A DNA stretch of 64,000 bases from Asterias rubens (taxonomy: Eukaryota > Echinodermata > Asteroidea > Forcipulatida > Asteriidae). Positions 56,201 to 64,000 of the stretch are shown here, one piece after another (the first letter of the stretch is position 1; each line of letters begins with the position of its first letter). The position numbers were made by a program, and so were the translations under genes. The stretch spans positions 17,119,994 through 17,183,993 of the forward strand of contig NC_047062.1 in the NCBI RefSeq assembly GCF_902459465.1, written 5' to 3'. Under the pieces are notes generated by a model. The model saw only the letters and a program-made list of their open reading frames with translations. It did not search any database and had not been told where the DNA came from.

Positions 56201-58565
56201 CTTAGGCTGGACTAAATAATAGTCTGTGTTGGGAGACAGGGTACATGACCAAGATGGTGACTATGATTGGTGACAGCGTGACAAAGCTTATTGTTTTATA
56301 GTAGCAACTTATACTCATTAACCAAGTCAAAAAAAGATCATTCTAAGCCATCGGACCGGCACTGATTGTTCTCAACGCTGAAGGGAGAAAAACACATGAT
56401 TTATCCGGAAGTGATATGCCGCCACTGTCGTAGTGCTTTACAATTGGGAATTTTGTTTCATCTCAATCGATTCAGATAAAAGGGAATCCTTACAAAACAA
56501 AAGCAGGACAACTTTTTAAGGATGGCAGTTCTTTCCTACAAAAAAAAATGTGCGCACGACAACTGATCTCCCCTAAATTGCACCATGGTCCAACCGCTGG
56601 GGACCGGTCGGGCCAGCAGAGCGAGAGTCTAATCTAATATTGAACCGACGCTACGAATGTTTCGCCCGGTTGCTAGTTCCACTGAACATGGCACAAATCG
56701 AATTATACACGACTGCAGGAGAGTTCTTGTCTCGAATTGCACGAAGATGACTTCTTTCGAAAAGTTGACAAAAAAAAAGAGACTGATTACTTGACGATGA
56801 AGGTTATTTGGTCTAGTAATTATCACTGCCTTGACGGCTAGGTACCAGACGATAATTATAATAATTGTTGTGCGATGCAGTTCTGGAGCAGGGTATACGA
56901 TTTATTATGGCATGATCAATATGTGAAATTGTATTAGCTGTCCCCAACTCGAACTAATAAACAACTTGAAGGACAACAACACTAAACTCATGTATTGCAT
57001 AATAACATTTAAGAAGGAAGTATTTATCAAACGGCAAGAGCAGGACAGGGCGGTCTTAGGATTACAAGAGCAGCTTAGGATTACAAGAGCAGCATGGCGG
57101 TCTCAGGCGGTACGCGTGTCATTATTTCCGTGAGCCAGATTGGTTGAAGTCAACTACTTTTTGTGTCAAAGTCAGTCAGGTTTCATGGGGCTTACCACAC
57201 CTCTCCCTGTCACCTCTAACCCCCATCCCCAAACAAAAGCCACCAACAAACAAACACAACAAAAACACCCCAATTTACTTTTTAAAACTCACTTTACTGA
57301 TCCTCACGACGTTTATTCCTTAGATCGTTGTATTACACCAAAAATGTTAAGGGCAAAAATATAAAAATTGCAGCCAATTTGAAGTCCAAGATTGTTGCCA
57401 AATTACGCAATCACTAATGTTTACCAATGGAATAATGCCAAGTAGGGCATAAGCTACAAAACTACCAAAAATTCCATCCGTAGCACACAAAACAGAGAAA
57501 AGTAAATATGATTACACTTGTTTCAATCCCACAGATGAACACATTGTTTAGTTCCATGGTTCATTGACAATGTGACCCAGTCACCTCTTAACATTTCACC
57601 ACACAAAAAGCTGAATTGCTGATAACAAAGTACATTTTTAATATCAATAACCCACCTTTTCATTCATTGCATTATTTATCCGTATTTTTGAACTATGACC
57701 TTTATGTGTTGTCAGTAAACTTACTCACACCTAATTCTTGTTTTTGGACAAAACAGAGTTTTGGATGTACATGTACTGCAGGCTTGAATCAAGCCGATTG
57801 GAAAATCAGAAACCATTTTTCTGAATGATCATCATTGACAACGAGAGTGTAGTACCTCAGGTAAGATCAACATATAAGAAGATTGTTATCCACGTCTTCT
57901 TTCCAACCAGAACGTAGCGGTAAATTGTCAAGAATTCTCCTGAGACGGTGTATTTTGACAAAAATCCCTTCAGCTTAAAATGCACACAGTAGCCTACACG
58001 CCAACACAGTGGCACAAAACATCACATTTGATCTTTGTTCTGAATAATATATCTTTAGAAATAGATGTCTATAGGAAATCCGAATTAAGAATTCATGTAA
58101 AAATGTGTAGGTTAGAGATATGAACTCTTTGCAGGGTACAAAAGGAACAAATTACACTATAAAACAATATTCGATCTATCTCAATGGAACAGCAGTAGCA
58201 GCAGTGCCGTGTTTTACGTTTGATAATGGTGTATTTTTTTCGTAAAACGCTGACCGTAAATTGCATGGTATGATTGTTTTTGTTGGCTACCCCATGCTGC
58301 AAGGTAAAGTGCTGGAATTTTGTTTTTATACAATGTGGCTCGGGTATTGTTTAACCTTTTAGCTCTTAAAGTAGCAAATCGATAGGTATGAAAGCCGCAG
58401 TCGTATCCGTAGCCACATGACAATGATTCATGCACATTAAAAGAAAGGGCTTTTGCTTACCATAGGCTCGGCTTCAAGCGTGTCCAGATGTTCAGTGCTG
58501 CGGCGTCGTCGGTGTGATGGACTGCGCTTGTGTACTAAATGGTGAAGATTGTCGTTGCCAAGTAC
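40418..58565 (-). CDS. PCSK2: Prohormone convertase 2, exons corresponding to human exons 3-12 (5' end outside window)
   Basis: Ten exons: 58565-58461, 50283-50110, 48579-48471, 47416-47302, 46169-46081, 44927-44752, 43746-43531, 42913-42813, 41877-41650, 41246-40418. All borders are GT/AG and all phases agree, giving 713 residues. It is a Ca-dependent subtilisin-type endoprotease that cuts prohormones at dibasic sites in dense-core granules. Catalytic residues: Asp in IMDDG|ID, His in [10 protein letters not shown], Ser in [13 protein letters not shown]. The oxyanion-hole position is Asp ([17 protein letters not shown]), the hallmark of PC2; furin and PC1/3 have Asn. The P domain includes RRGD and [10 protein letters not shown]. 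The prodomain cleavage site is KRDKR|G. Exon number and order equal human PCSK2 exons 3-12. The signal peptide and first prodomain exon(s) are not found to position 64000. The C-terminal tail is about 110 residues longer than in vertebrates and acidic. A poly(A) signal candidate lies at 39934-39939. Confidence 0.97.
41650..41877 (-). CDS. PCSK2: PCSK2 exon, end of catalytic domain
   Basis: [20 protein letters not shown]...[20 protein letters not shown]...[14 protein letters not shown]. Joins the P-domain exon through a split Ser codon. Confidence 0.97.
42217..42575 (+). mobile_element. RTE-like LINE 3' fragment with TGA-rich tail
   Basis: Plus-strand translation gives [35 protein letters not shown], a stop at about 42415, then [18 protein letters not shown] and SIQWMSTA before TAA. 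This is the usual C-terminal order of RTE/BovB-type reverse transcriptases with an internal deletion. The following (TGA/TAA)-rich run fits an RTE 3' tail. It is dead. Confidence 0.75.
42813..42913 (-). CDS. PCSK2: PCSK2 exon with catalytic Ser
   Basis: [20 protein letters not shown] then [13 protein letters not shown]; Ser in GTSAAAP is the nucleophile. Confidence 0.97.
43531..43746 (-). CDS. PCSK2: PCSK2 exon with Asp oxyanion hole
   Basis: 72 whole codons, [20 protein letters not shown]...[11 protein letters not shown]...HPEAGV. The Asp in SGDGG is the residue that separates PC2 from all other convertases. Confidence 0.97.
44321..44429. mobile_element. Family C MITE, copy 2 (opposite orientation, PCSK2 intron)
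   Basis: TTGAGGTATAGTGGACACTA ... GTGTCCACCATATCTCAAAA TGGCT, with TGTTTGGTTTGGGTG inside. Confidence 0.75.
44752..44927 (-). CDS. PCSK2: PCSK2 exon, substrate-pocket region
   Basis: [20 protein letters not shown]...[20 protein letters not shown]...GVNK. The SASWGP.DNG.TVDGP block is characteristic of kexin-like convertases. Confidence 0.96.
45803..45926. mobile_element. Family C MITE, copy 3 (PCSK2 intron)
   Basis: AGCCATTTTGAGGTATGATG ... AGTGTCAACCATACCTCAAA; internal GACACCCAAACCAAACAG. Confidence 0.75.
45957..46068. mobile_element. Family C MITE, copy 4 (PCSK2 intron)
   Basis: TTTTTGATATGGTGGACCCA ... AGTGTCCACTATATTTCA, 30 bp from copy 3 and 13 bp from the exon that encodes the catalytic His. 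Confidence 0.7.
46081..46169 (-). CDS. PCSK2: PCSK2 exon with catalytic His
   Basis: [20 protein letters not shown] then GIAYNSKIA; His of the triad is the first whole codon. 89 nt. Confidence 0.96.
46315..46390 (-). mobile_element. SINE body attached to the tandem array
   Basis: On the minus strand the array runs into GACTGCGTGGGTTTTCCATG and then CCTCCCACATCTAAAACTA, a 3' body seen in invertebrate tRNA-derived SINEs. This suggests the array grew from the head of one inserted SINE. Confidence 0.55.
46391..47094 (-). repeat. Seven tandem units of about 106 bp derived from a tRNA-SINE, in a PCSK2 intron
   Basis: Unit starts (actgaaaaccc) at 46391, 46498, 46604, 46710, 46815, 46921 and 47028, so the period is 105-107 bp. 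On the minus strand each unit contains GGTTCGAATCCCACCGGGGC or GGTTCGAACCCTACCGGGT, a Pol III B-box-like sequence. Sequence between units is nearly invariant. Confidence 0.92.
47302..47416 (-). CDS. PCSK2: PCSK2 exon after the catalytic Asp
   Basis: [20 protein letters not shown] then [17 protein letters not shown]. Near-identical in spacing to PC2 of vertebrates. The last codon (Ser) is split with the next exon. Confidence 0.95.
48471..48579 (-). CDS. PCSK2: PCSK2 exon, start of catalytic domain
   Basis: [20 protein letters not shown]...GVTIAIMDD, ending with the first base of the Gly after the catalytic Asp. Acceptor ctctcacacag, donor gtgagt. Confidence 0.95.
50110..50283 (-). CDS. PCSK2: PCSK2 exon with primary prodomain cleavage site
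   Basis: 58 residues: [19 protein letters not shown]... to [15 protein letters not shown] is the maturation site. A second tetrabasic-like RQKR follows 14 residues later, absent from vertebrate PC2, within a short acidic insertion ([13 protein letters not shown]). Confidence 0.93.
51478..51580 (+). repeat. Dispersed repeat, unit 2
   Basis: Same sequence as 11955-12064, including GTAACATTAATATCAATGGG and AAGATGGCTGCACCATG. In the long PCSK2 intron. Confidence 0.75.
55875..55980. mobile_element. Foldback MITE with CACTGTAAAA termini
   Basis: Starts CACTGTAAAAAGTATCCGTG, ends GCCGTAAATTTTACAGTG; both arms carry ATTTACGGCACTTT and GGCACCCTAGCT blocks. A decayed relative lies at about 58235-58315 (GTAAAACGCTGACCGTAAAT). 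Confidence 0.75.
58461..58565 (-). CDS. PCSK2: PCSK2 prodomain exon with secondary cleavage site
   Basis: 35 residues, [20 protein letters not shown]... to EAEPM, phase 0 at both ends. The HRRRRS cluster corresponds to the internal (secondary) prodomain cleavage site of convertases. Acceptor acattgtag, donor gtaagc. Confidence 0.85.
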
Positions 58566-60640
58566 CTACAATGTCACATCAGAAAAGAGAAAGAGAAAAA
58601 TTAAACTCATCAATAATGCATTAATAATGCAAATGAGAGAGATGAGGAAAATTAATTGATGCAGTGCTTCGAATGTAGTTTGAAGTCGAGCCTATCAAAC
58701 ATTCCGATTTCAGGTCGTTTTGGGAAGTGTTGATGGATGTGATATTAATACATGAACATTGGTAAAATCTAATGAGTAAAGTTGTTTTAATCCACAACAA
58801 AAATTACGATCATGGCTAAAAATGTAATAAATATTTTAGCTTATTACCTACATTTATAAAAAAAAAAACGCATATAATAATTTAATATTGTCCTTCTTGC
58901 TTTGAAACGATATAGAATAGTTCAATGAGCATAAAAGATGGCGTCGATATTATATCTCTAACAAAATATCTGTGGAGCAAAAAGTTTACTGGCTCTCATA
59001 GTCGCCCACTACCCCAGGCCTTAAAGAAAATGTCAAACACAAAAAGGTAGTGATCTCTTCTGAAAAGCAAACATGTTTATATTAATATGATTCCTGAAGT
59101 TGTTCTTTTTACTTAAGTCCATCAAAAACTAAATCCTCGTGTTCTGATTTCGACGATTTGAATGTCACTTTAAATCAATGGAAAAACGTCTCAAGTATGT
59201 CTTGAAACATGCTTCTCAAAATATAGAGAGAGGCAAAATGGGAGTTCCTTAAGTGAGCAAGCATGCAGCTGCTACCCAGGAGAAATTCGTCTTCTGAGAA
59301 TACAGTACATGCGTTTTTTCTTTATGTCAATATTGATTTTGGGGGTTCGTTTTACTTTTTTTATAAAAAAATTCAATAATTTTCCGCCTTTTATAGATAT
59401 TCCTCCCCATTTCTCCTCTGTTCCGCTTTAAATGGATATGTTTTTAGTGCTTCTTTATGCCTCTGGGAAATGTCTGGTTTGGATCGAAAGCTAGGGCTAC
59501 GCTATATATACATAAGTCAGGACATCTCCCTGCTGGTTTTATATAGTCATACAGTCATATTATTATGTCTCTCTTTTGGCATATTTTTTATTTTGTTAGT
59601 GTATGAAATAATCTGAACTCCATAGTATAAAGACACAGTCACGAGGAGTGAATTGATCTGAGAACATCATCATGTCAGTAAAATTGTATTTTTGCGATGG
59701 CAAAACAGAGACAACACCATGGCCACTTGCATTTATACACAATCACCCACACACGCACAATTCTGATAACAATGCTACAATTAATTTTCATCCTCAGTTA
59801 CCATGACAACATGAATCGTTGACGTAAGCAAGCAAAGCCGTGTTGATGTTGACTGCCGGCAACCGGCATTAACAACACAAAGGAAATCATCTTAACATGA
59901 GCGAATATACAATGGTCATTACATTTCATAATCTGATATCAAATTTGGTGGTCATACAAATTGTGGGGTTTTTTTCGAAATCGAAGGATGATACTTGGTG
60001 TAACATACATCTAACCGTAGGCCTAAAGTTATACCATATTATTGCAATAATTTAATATAATATTAATTGTTTTTCAATTAATACAAAATGTATTTGGTAA
60101 ATGAGTATTGGTCTTGGCTACTGGCTCCACTTGATTTGCGATCGCATTTTCCCTTCTTGTTATGAATGCGATCGCATAATGACAGGTTTCAACAGTATAC
60201 GTCATAAAAATTACCACCATAAAATGAATTTTTCCGTGAAAATATATCACAATTTTGCTACTGGCGTTTACAAACATTTCTTTGTAAGTTTTTAAATTTT
60301 TTGTTAGTGCTGTGTTGGTTTAAATTGTTCGTAGGAAAGTGTGGGCAGTGGAATCGTTTTAAATTCACTCTGAGAAAACAGCTTGGAGGGATTTCAGTTA
60401 ATCGAATCAACAAGACAGCAGTGACATATTGAAACCTCATTTACACCCTCAAAAACAGCTACAGAATTGGAGTTGTTGCAGATTGCAGTGACAATGAGAT
60501 TTGTTATTGTTGAACCAATAAACCAAGACTTTCACATTTGGCTTTATATCTGCGTCAGTGATTCGCTCTGCTAGTTCGTGCGTCACACCATGTGTACGGA
60601 CCGTGTGGTTAATTAACCACACGAAGAGGTAAACTTTACT

Positions 60641-61021
60641 TTAAAGACACAGGACACGCTTGGTTATTGGCAAAGACCAGTATTCTCACTTGGTGTACCC
60701 CAACATAATATGCGTAAACAAAATAAACCTTTGACTATTTGGGCTCAATTGGTCATATCGACTTTGCAAGAGAATAATGAAAGGAAAAACACCCTTGTTG
60801 CATTACTTTGTGTGCTTTCAGATGCAAGATTAAAAGGCTTCAGCTGAAGTTGAATGAGTGAGAAATTACCTTCTCAAAAAATAAGTTACTTCAGAGGGAA
60901 CCGTTTCTCACAATGTTTTTGACTACCAACAGCTCTCCGTTGCTCTCAACAGCTCTCCATTCCTAGTTAGTTTTTGTTAACAACTGTTTTAGTTATCACC
61001 AATCGTGTCCAGTGCCTTTAA
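60641..61021. mobile_element. Family A MITE, right-hand copy
   Basis: TTAAAGACACAGGACACGCT to GTGTCCAGTGCCTTTA; a short CTCTCCGTTGCTCTCAACAG duplication inside. Just left of it, 60603-60622 is a perfect 20-bp palindrome (GTGTGGTTAATTAACCACAC). Confidence 0.8.
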
Positions 61022-62419
61022 CGCCTTTCTTAAACCTAGCAAGGGGGGGGGGGGGGGTTGGTGAATGAGACAGAAAAACAAGAGACTCCTTGTGGCGTGA
61101 CAAACTTTAGCTTTAAAGCGTAAACTGATTGGAGAGGAGAGCTAGACCATAAACCAAAAAACAACATTTGTAAAGGATCTTGGGATTTGTAATATAGGTT
61201 ATTAAAACATATGGCACATCGTTGTTCGTGAATTTCAGTCATGCTGTTACTCGGAGGGCATGGTTTATATGTATTTGTATTATTTGTCTAGCTTTCGTGT
61301 TGAGTAATAAGAAATGCAACACGAATAACATCACATAATTGAAATCAGTGTCTTCTTTGTGTTTACATCCATTTTACATTCTCCTTCAATATTTGTTTGT
61401 CCATTAAGTTTTATACTGCTTACAGATTTCTCTGACCAGTCATGGAAAATAGCTTGTGATTCATTTCGGTAATTACTCAAGGATTTTTCAAGATCATGTG
61501 AAATTGGTGTATTTTTTTTACGTGTGGCAAAAATCTTCGTGTCCTCATTTGAACGAACGCATTATATAAAAATGTTTGGGTAAACCATTTAACGGCCCAT
61601 TTAACTTATTCCTGTTTAAACTCTGAAGTTGTATCCAATAAGTTTTTACATTATTATACGCTGAAATGATTTCCTCATCTTACAGATTATGCATTCTAAA
61701 AAAGTGTTCTTCAGCCTGTCGTTTAAGTTTCTCTCAAAGCGATTGAGCGACCCGAAAAATCTCACCCAATTTGACATCTCAACAAGGGGACCTATTTTGT
61801 TACATGTAATTTTAATGAAAAACATATCCCACAGGAAGATGATATGTGTCAAACGCAATTGTCGGCTACTGGAGAGAAACTAAAACTAGCATTTCTGAAC
61901 CCACCCTCCCTCGGTCTGCTTTATTTGAAGACGTGGACAATCACCTCGCTCGTTGCCATGCAGGCTTCATCCAGTGGAAATATTTTTCCCGCCAATTATT
62001 TTCCCGCCAATTCCAATTTCCCAGAGACTTCAATAAGACACGGGTCTTTCTAGCAACGGGCAGAGACTGTCGCCTTTCTGTACCGTTTCAAGTATGCCCC
62101 TGCGCTATCCCAATACACTGAGATGGTTGTTCACTTGAGAGTAAAAAATAGGCGCTCTGACGTAGGAATATCTTGTTATACGCAGGCCTCCCTTCTTGCT
62201 TTTCGCTCAGCGTAACACAATGATTACGGACCATATGGAACAACCGTGGCCCCTTAATCTGTAATGCACTTTGGTTTTTGCATCTGGCCATGGGCGTTTA
62301 AGAGGCCAATTTTTCAACTGACATCGCGGTATGGCAAGTTTGGTCTGATTCTTTAAACCGTCTTAATAAATTAGTACATTGTTCTTTCTGGTGGTAGGAA
62401 ATCAGGATTTATGATCACC

Positions 62420-62515
62420 GTCATGATTATGATTATGTTGATTCTGATTCTGATTATGATTATGATTATGAGTATGAATATGATGATGATGATGATGATG
62501 GTGATGATTGGGATG
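62420..62515 (+). repeat. GATTAT/GAT microsatellite
   Basis: Irregular (GATTAT)n followed by (GAT)n. Confidence 0.85.
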
Positions 62516-62924
62516 ACAACTCTAGTCGTCCCATCCTGAAGCAGGCTGGTTCAAATAGAGCATTTGGTTTGAATAGATTATGGAACATGTCGTCTCATAA
62601 ATATTTTCGTCTTAATTATGATGATGATGTGTGCTTGTTTGTTCGCTGTTTGTTTGCTTGTTGGTTATCTTAAGTGGAAATAGACCACAAGGAGATATAA
62701 ACGCCAAGCTGGCAACAACAATTGGTTTTTAAACGTAAATGATTATGAATTGCACAAATCAAGAAATAGTGATTAGGTAACTTTACGACAATACTTTTCC
62801 AATTCGATTTATACTTCAGTTTTTTATTTATTTATCCTAGGATTAGGCAATTACAAATGATTAGGCAGCTCCATACAAACAGTTATTCGAGTCACTGTGA
62901 AATCAGCGGTTAACTTGGTAGGAT

Positions 62925-62990
62925 TCGAACCCATAACCTTGTGATTGAAAGTCCTGCAGTCAATAACCACCTGACCACGGTGACGTGGTG
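62925..62990 (-). mobile_element. tRNA-derived SINE head or tRNA pseudogene
   Basis: The minus strand reads CACCGTGGTCAGGTGGTTA (A box) and GGTTATGGGTTCGAATCCTA (B box). The acceptor stem does not pair, so it is not a working tRNA gene. Confidence 0.5.
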
Positions 62991-63523
62991 ATGACGTCAA
63001 TGATACCAATCACAGTCATGATAACCATTACCGTCGTCATATTCATTTCATCATAACTTTATTCTAATATTCCAAAACAAAAATAGAACAACGACCACAT
63101 CGTCACGGTCGCTTCTTCCTTCGTCAGCAAAGCAGACCCGACGACCGCCTCGTTCTTCTCATGTCTTCACAAGTCCCCTCTCAATTACTCTTAAGCCAAT
63201 TGTTGTATCACACAAAACCTGAGTCGGATCAGCAGATATGACCTTTTGACGGCTAGTCACTCCTCCAATCCCCACTCAACCCTCCCGGGCTAGCTGGGCC
63301 AAACCAAGAAGATAAAGTTTGAATAAATTATGGCCGATGTCATCTTTCTCTGGGAATAGCAAATGCCAATCGGGGGAGATCACAAATACTGGAAAGTGGT
63401 GTAGGTTTGCCCAGCGAGACAAGGAAATGGAAAGACGAGAAAGCATCAAGGAGTAGAGGATCATAGATGCGAAGATACGGGTGAGGAAATAAGACACTGA
63501 TATCTCCAAGAAAATCGAGTTGA

Positions 63524-63602
63524 GACAAAAAAAAAAGAGAGACAGAGAGACAAGAAGAAGAAAAAAAAGAAGAAGAAGAAAGGAAGAGGAGGACGGGGGA
63601 AG
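63524..63602 (+). repeat. Polypurine tract
   Basis: Almost 80 bp of only A and G (a few exceptions), with GAA/GAGA repeats. Open frames on both strands here are artefacts of composition. Confidence 0.85.
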
Positions 63603-64000
63603 AGGTTCTACGGGGAAAATGGGAAATGTTCGAGAGGGAAACTGCGGTAGCTCGGACACGTCGATAACAAGGAGCAAATGGGATGGATGCTTTATTTGCG
63701 ATAGACTTTCCACTCGGGATTCGGTTGTCAAGTTTCCTGTGCACCTGCGCAAACAAATGACTCGTACCTTAAAACGGACCAGTCTATTTTCATTACAGCC
63801 CCGGTTTTACTGCACGTATTTGTATGGGAAGAATAAGTTACCTCCGTTATTGTCCTTAATGATGCTGCAATAGTTCTCCCTGTGCAATATCGTGATTTAT
63901 CTCAAATCTCACAAATTAAACCATTCCATGTTCCCTATCTTGATTCCACAGTGTAATCCCAAACTATTGAAGCTCCATTGTCACATAAACCTGGATGTGT

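Larger units (their letters stand above)
50284..58460. other. PCSK2: 8.2-kb PCSK2 intron between the two prodomain exons
   Basis: Holds the CACTGTAAAA foldback element, a dispersed repeat and a B-box-like fragment (GTGAGTTCGAGTCCCGG, about 51660-51677). No further PCSK2 exon is needed by phase. A GC-richer open stretch at 55600-55720 (minus) is discussed as a finding. Confidence 0.6.
58566..64000. other. PCSK2 5' intron or flank, no exon recognised
   Basis: The missing signal-peptide and early prodomain exons were looked for on the minus strand and not found, so this is probably intron. It contains a MITE, a SINE head, a microsatellite and a polypurine tract. Confidence 0.5.

Noticed and set aside
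61844..62121. 91-codon plus-strand frame
   Set aside because: Duplicated short motif (TTTTCCCGCCAATT) and no splice or homology support; not the missing PCSK2 exon (wrong strand).
63276..63756. Two long antisense frames rich in Ser/Leu/Phe
   Set aside because: They cross a polypurine tract, which is stop-poor when read as pyrimidine codons. No signal of a gene.
58566..64000. PCSK2 signal-peptide exon inside the window
   Set aside because: Searched on the minus strand for a hydrophobic start followed by prodomain-like sequence joining in phase 0 to VLGNDN; nothing convincing.

Overview
This looks like nuclear DNA of an echinoderm, most probably a starfish. The genes are split by introns with GT/AG borders, most of the sequence is AT-rich non-coding DNA, and old DNA-transposon relics are dense. 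The main relic family is about 350-400 bp, with ends close to TTAAAGGCAGTGGACAC, and occurs about ten times. I associate it with asteroid genomes from memory; the species is inference.

Four genes can be built exon by exon with matching splice phases. (1) 3578-6397, minus: a complete three-exon, 570-residue homologue of CIPC, the CLOCK-interacting pacemaker repressor. (2) 14502-19193, plus: a P element/THAP9-type transposase gene with a complete THAP zinc finger over three exons. It would encode about 900 residues but carries one single-base frameshift. (3) 22651-35014, plus: a five-exon gene for an unrecognised protein of about 2,086 residues. It has a signal peptide, membrane segments, one 4.8 kb exon with about 27 tandem 27-residue Pro/Gln-rich repeats, and a short basic C-terminal region. 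This is the most novel object in the window. (4) 40418-58565, minus: ten exons of prohormone convertase 2 (PCSK2). They carry the complete catalytic and P domains and the PC2-specific Asp oxyanion hole, plus an unusually long acidic C-terminal tail. The exons for the signal peptide and first part of the prodomain are not seen and probably lie beyond the right edge.

The rest is repeats. They include a MITE with nested subterminal motifs (1-403 and 7639-7909), a Mutator-like MITE with a 9-bp target duplication (9673-10152), and perfect palindromes flanked by direct repeats (10246-10312, 15266-15325). There is a 46-bp-arm hairpin (7942-8043), a P-element intron duplication, tRNA-derived SINEs, an RTE-like LINE tail inside PCSK2, and a seven-unit array derived from a SINE inside a PCSK2 intron. 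Four copies of a small MITE (ends AGCCATTTTGAGATATAGTG) lie in and just downstream of PCSK2.

The genes do not form a pathway. CIPC belongs to the circadian clock, PCSK2 to neuropeptide processing in the regulated secretory route, and the THAP gene to a mobile element. No expression evidence is available from sequence alone; all gene models rest on reading frame, splice sites and phase agreement.
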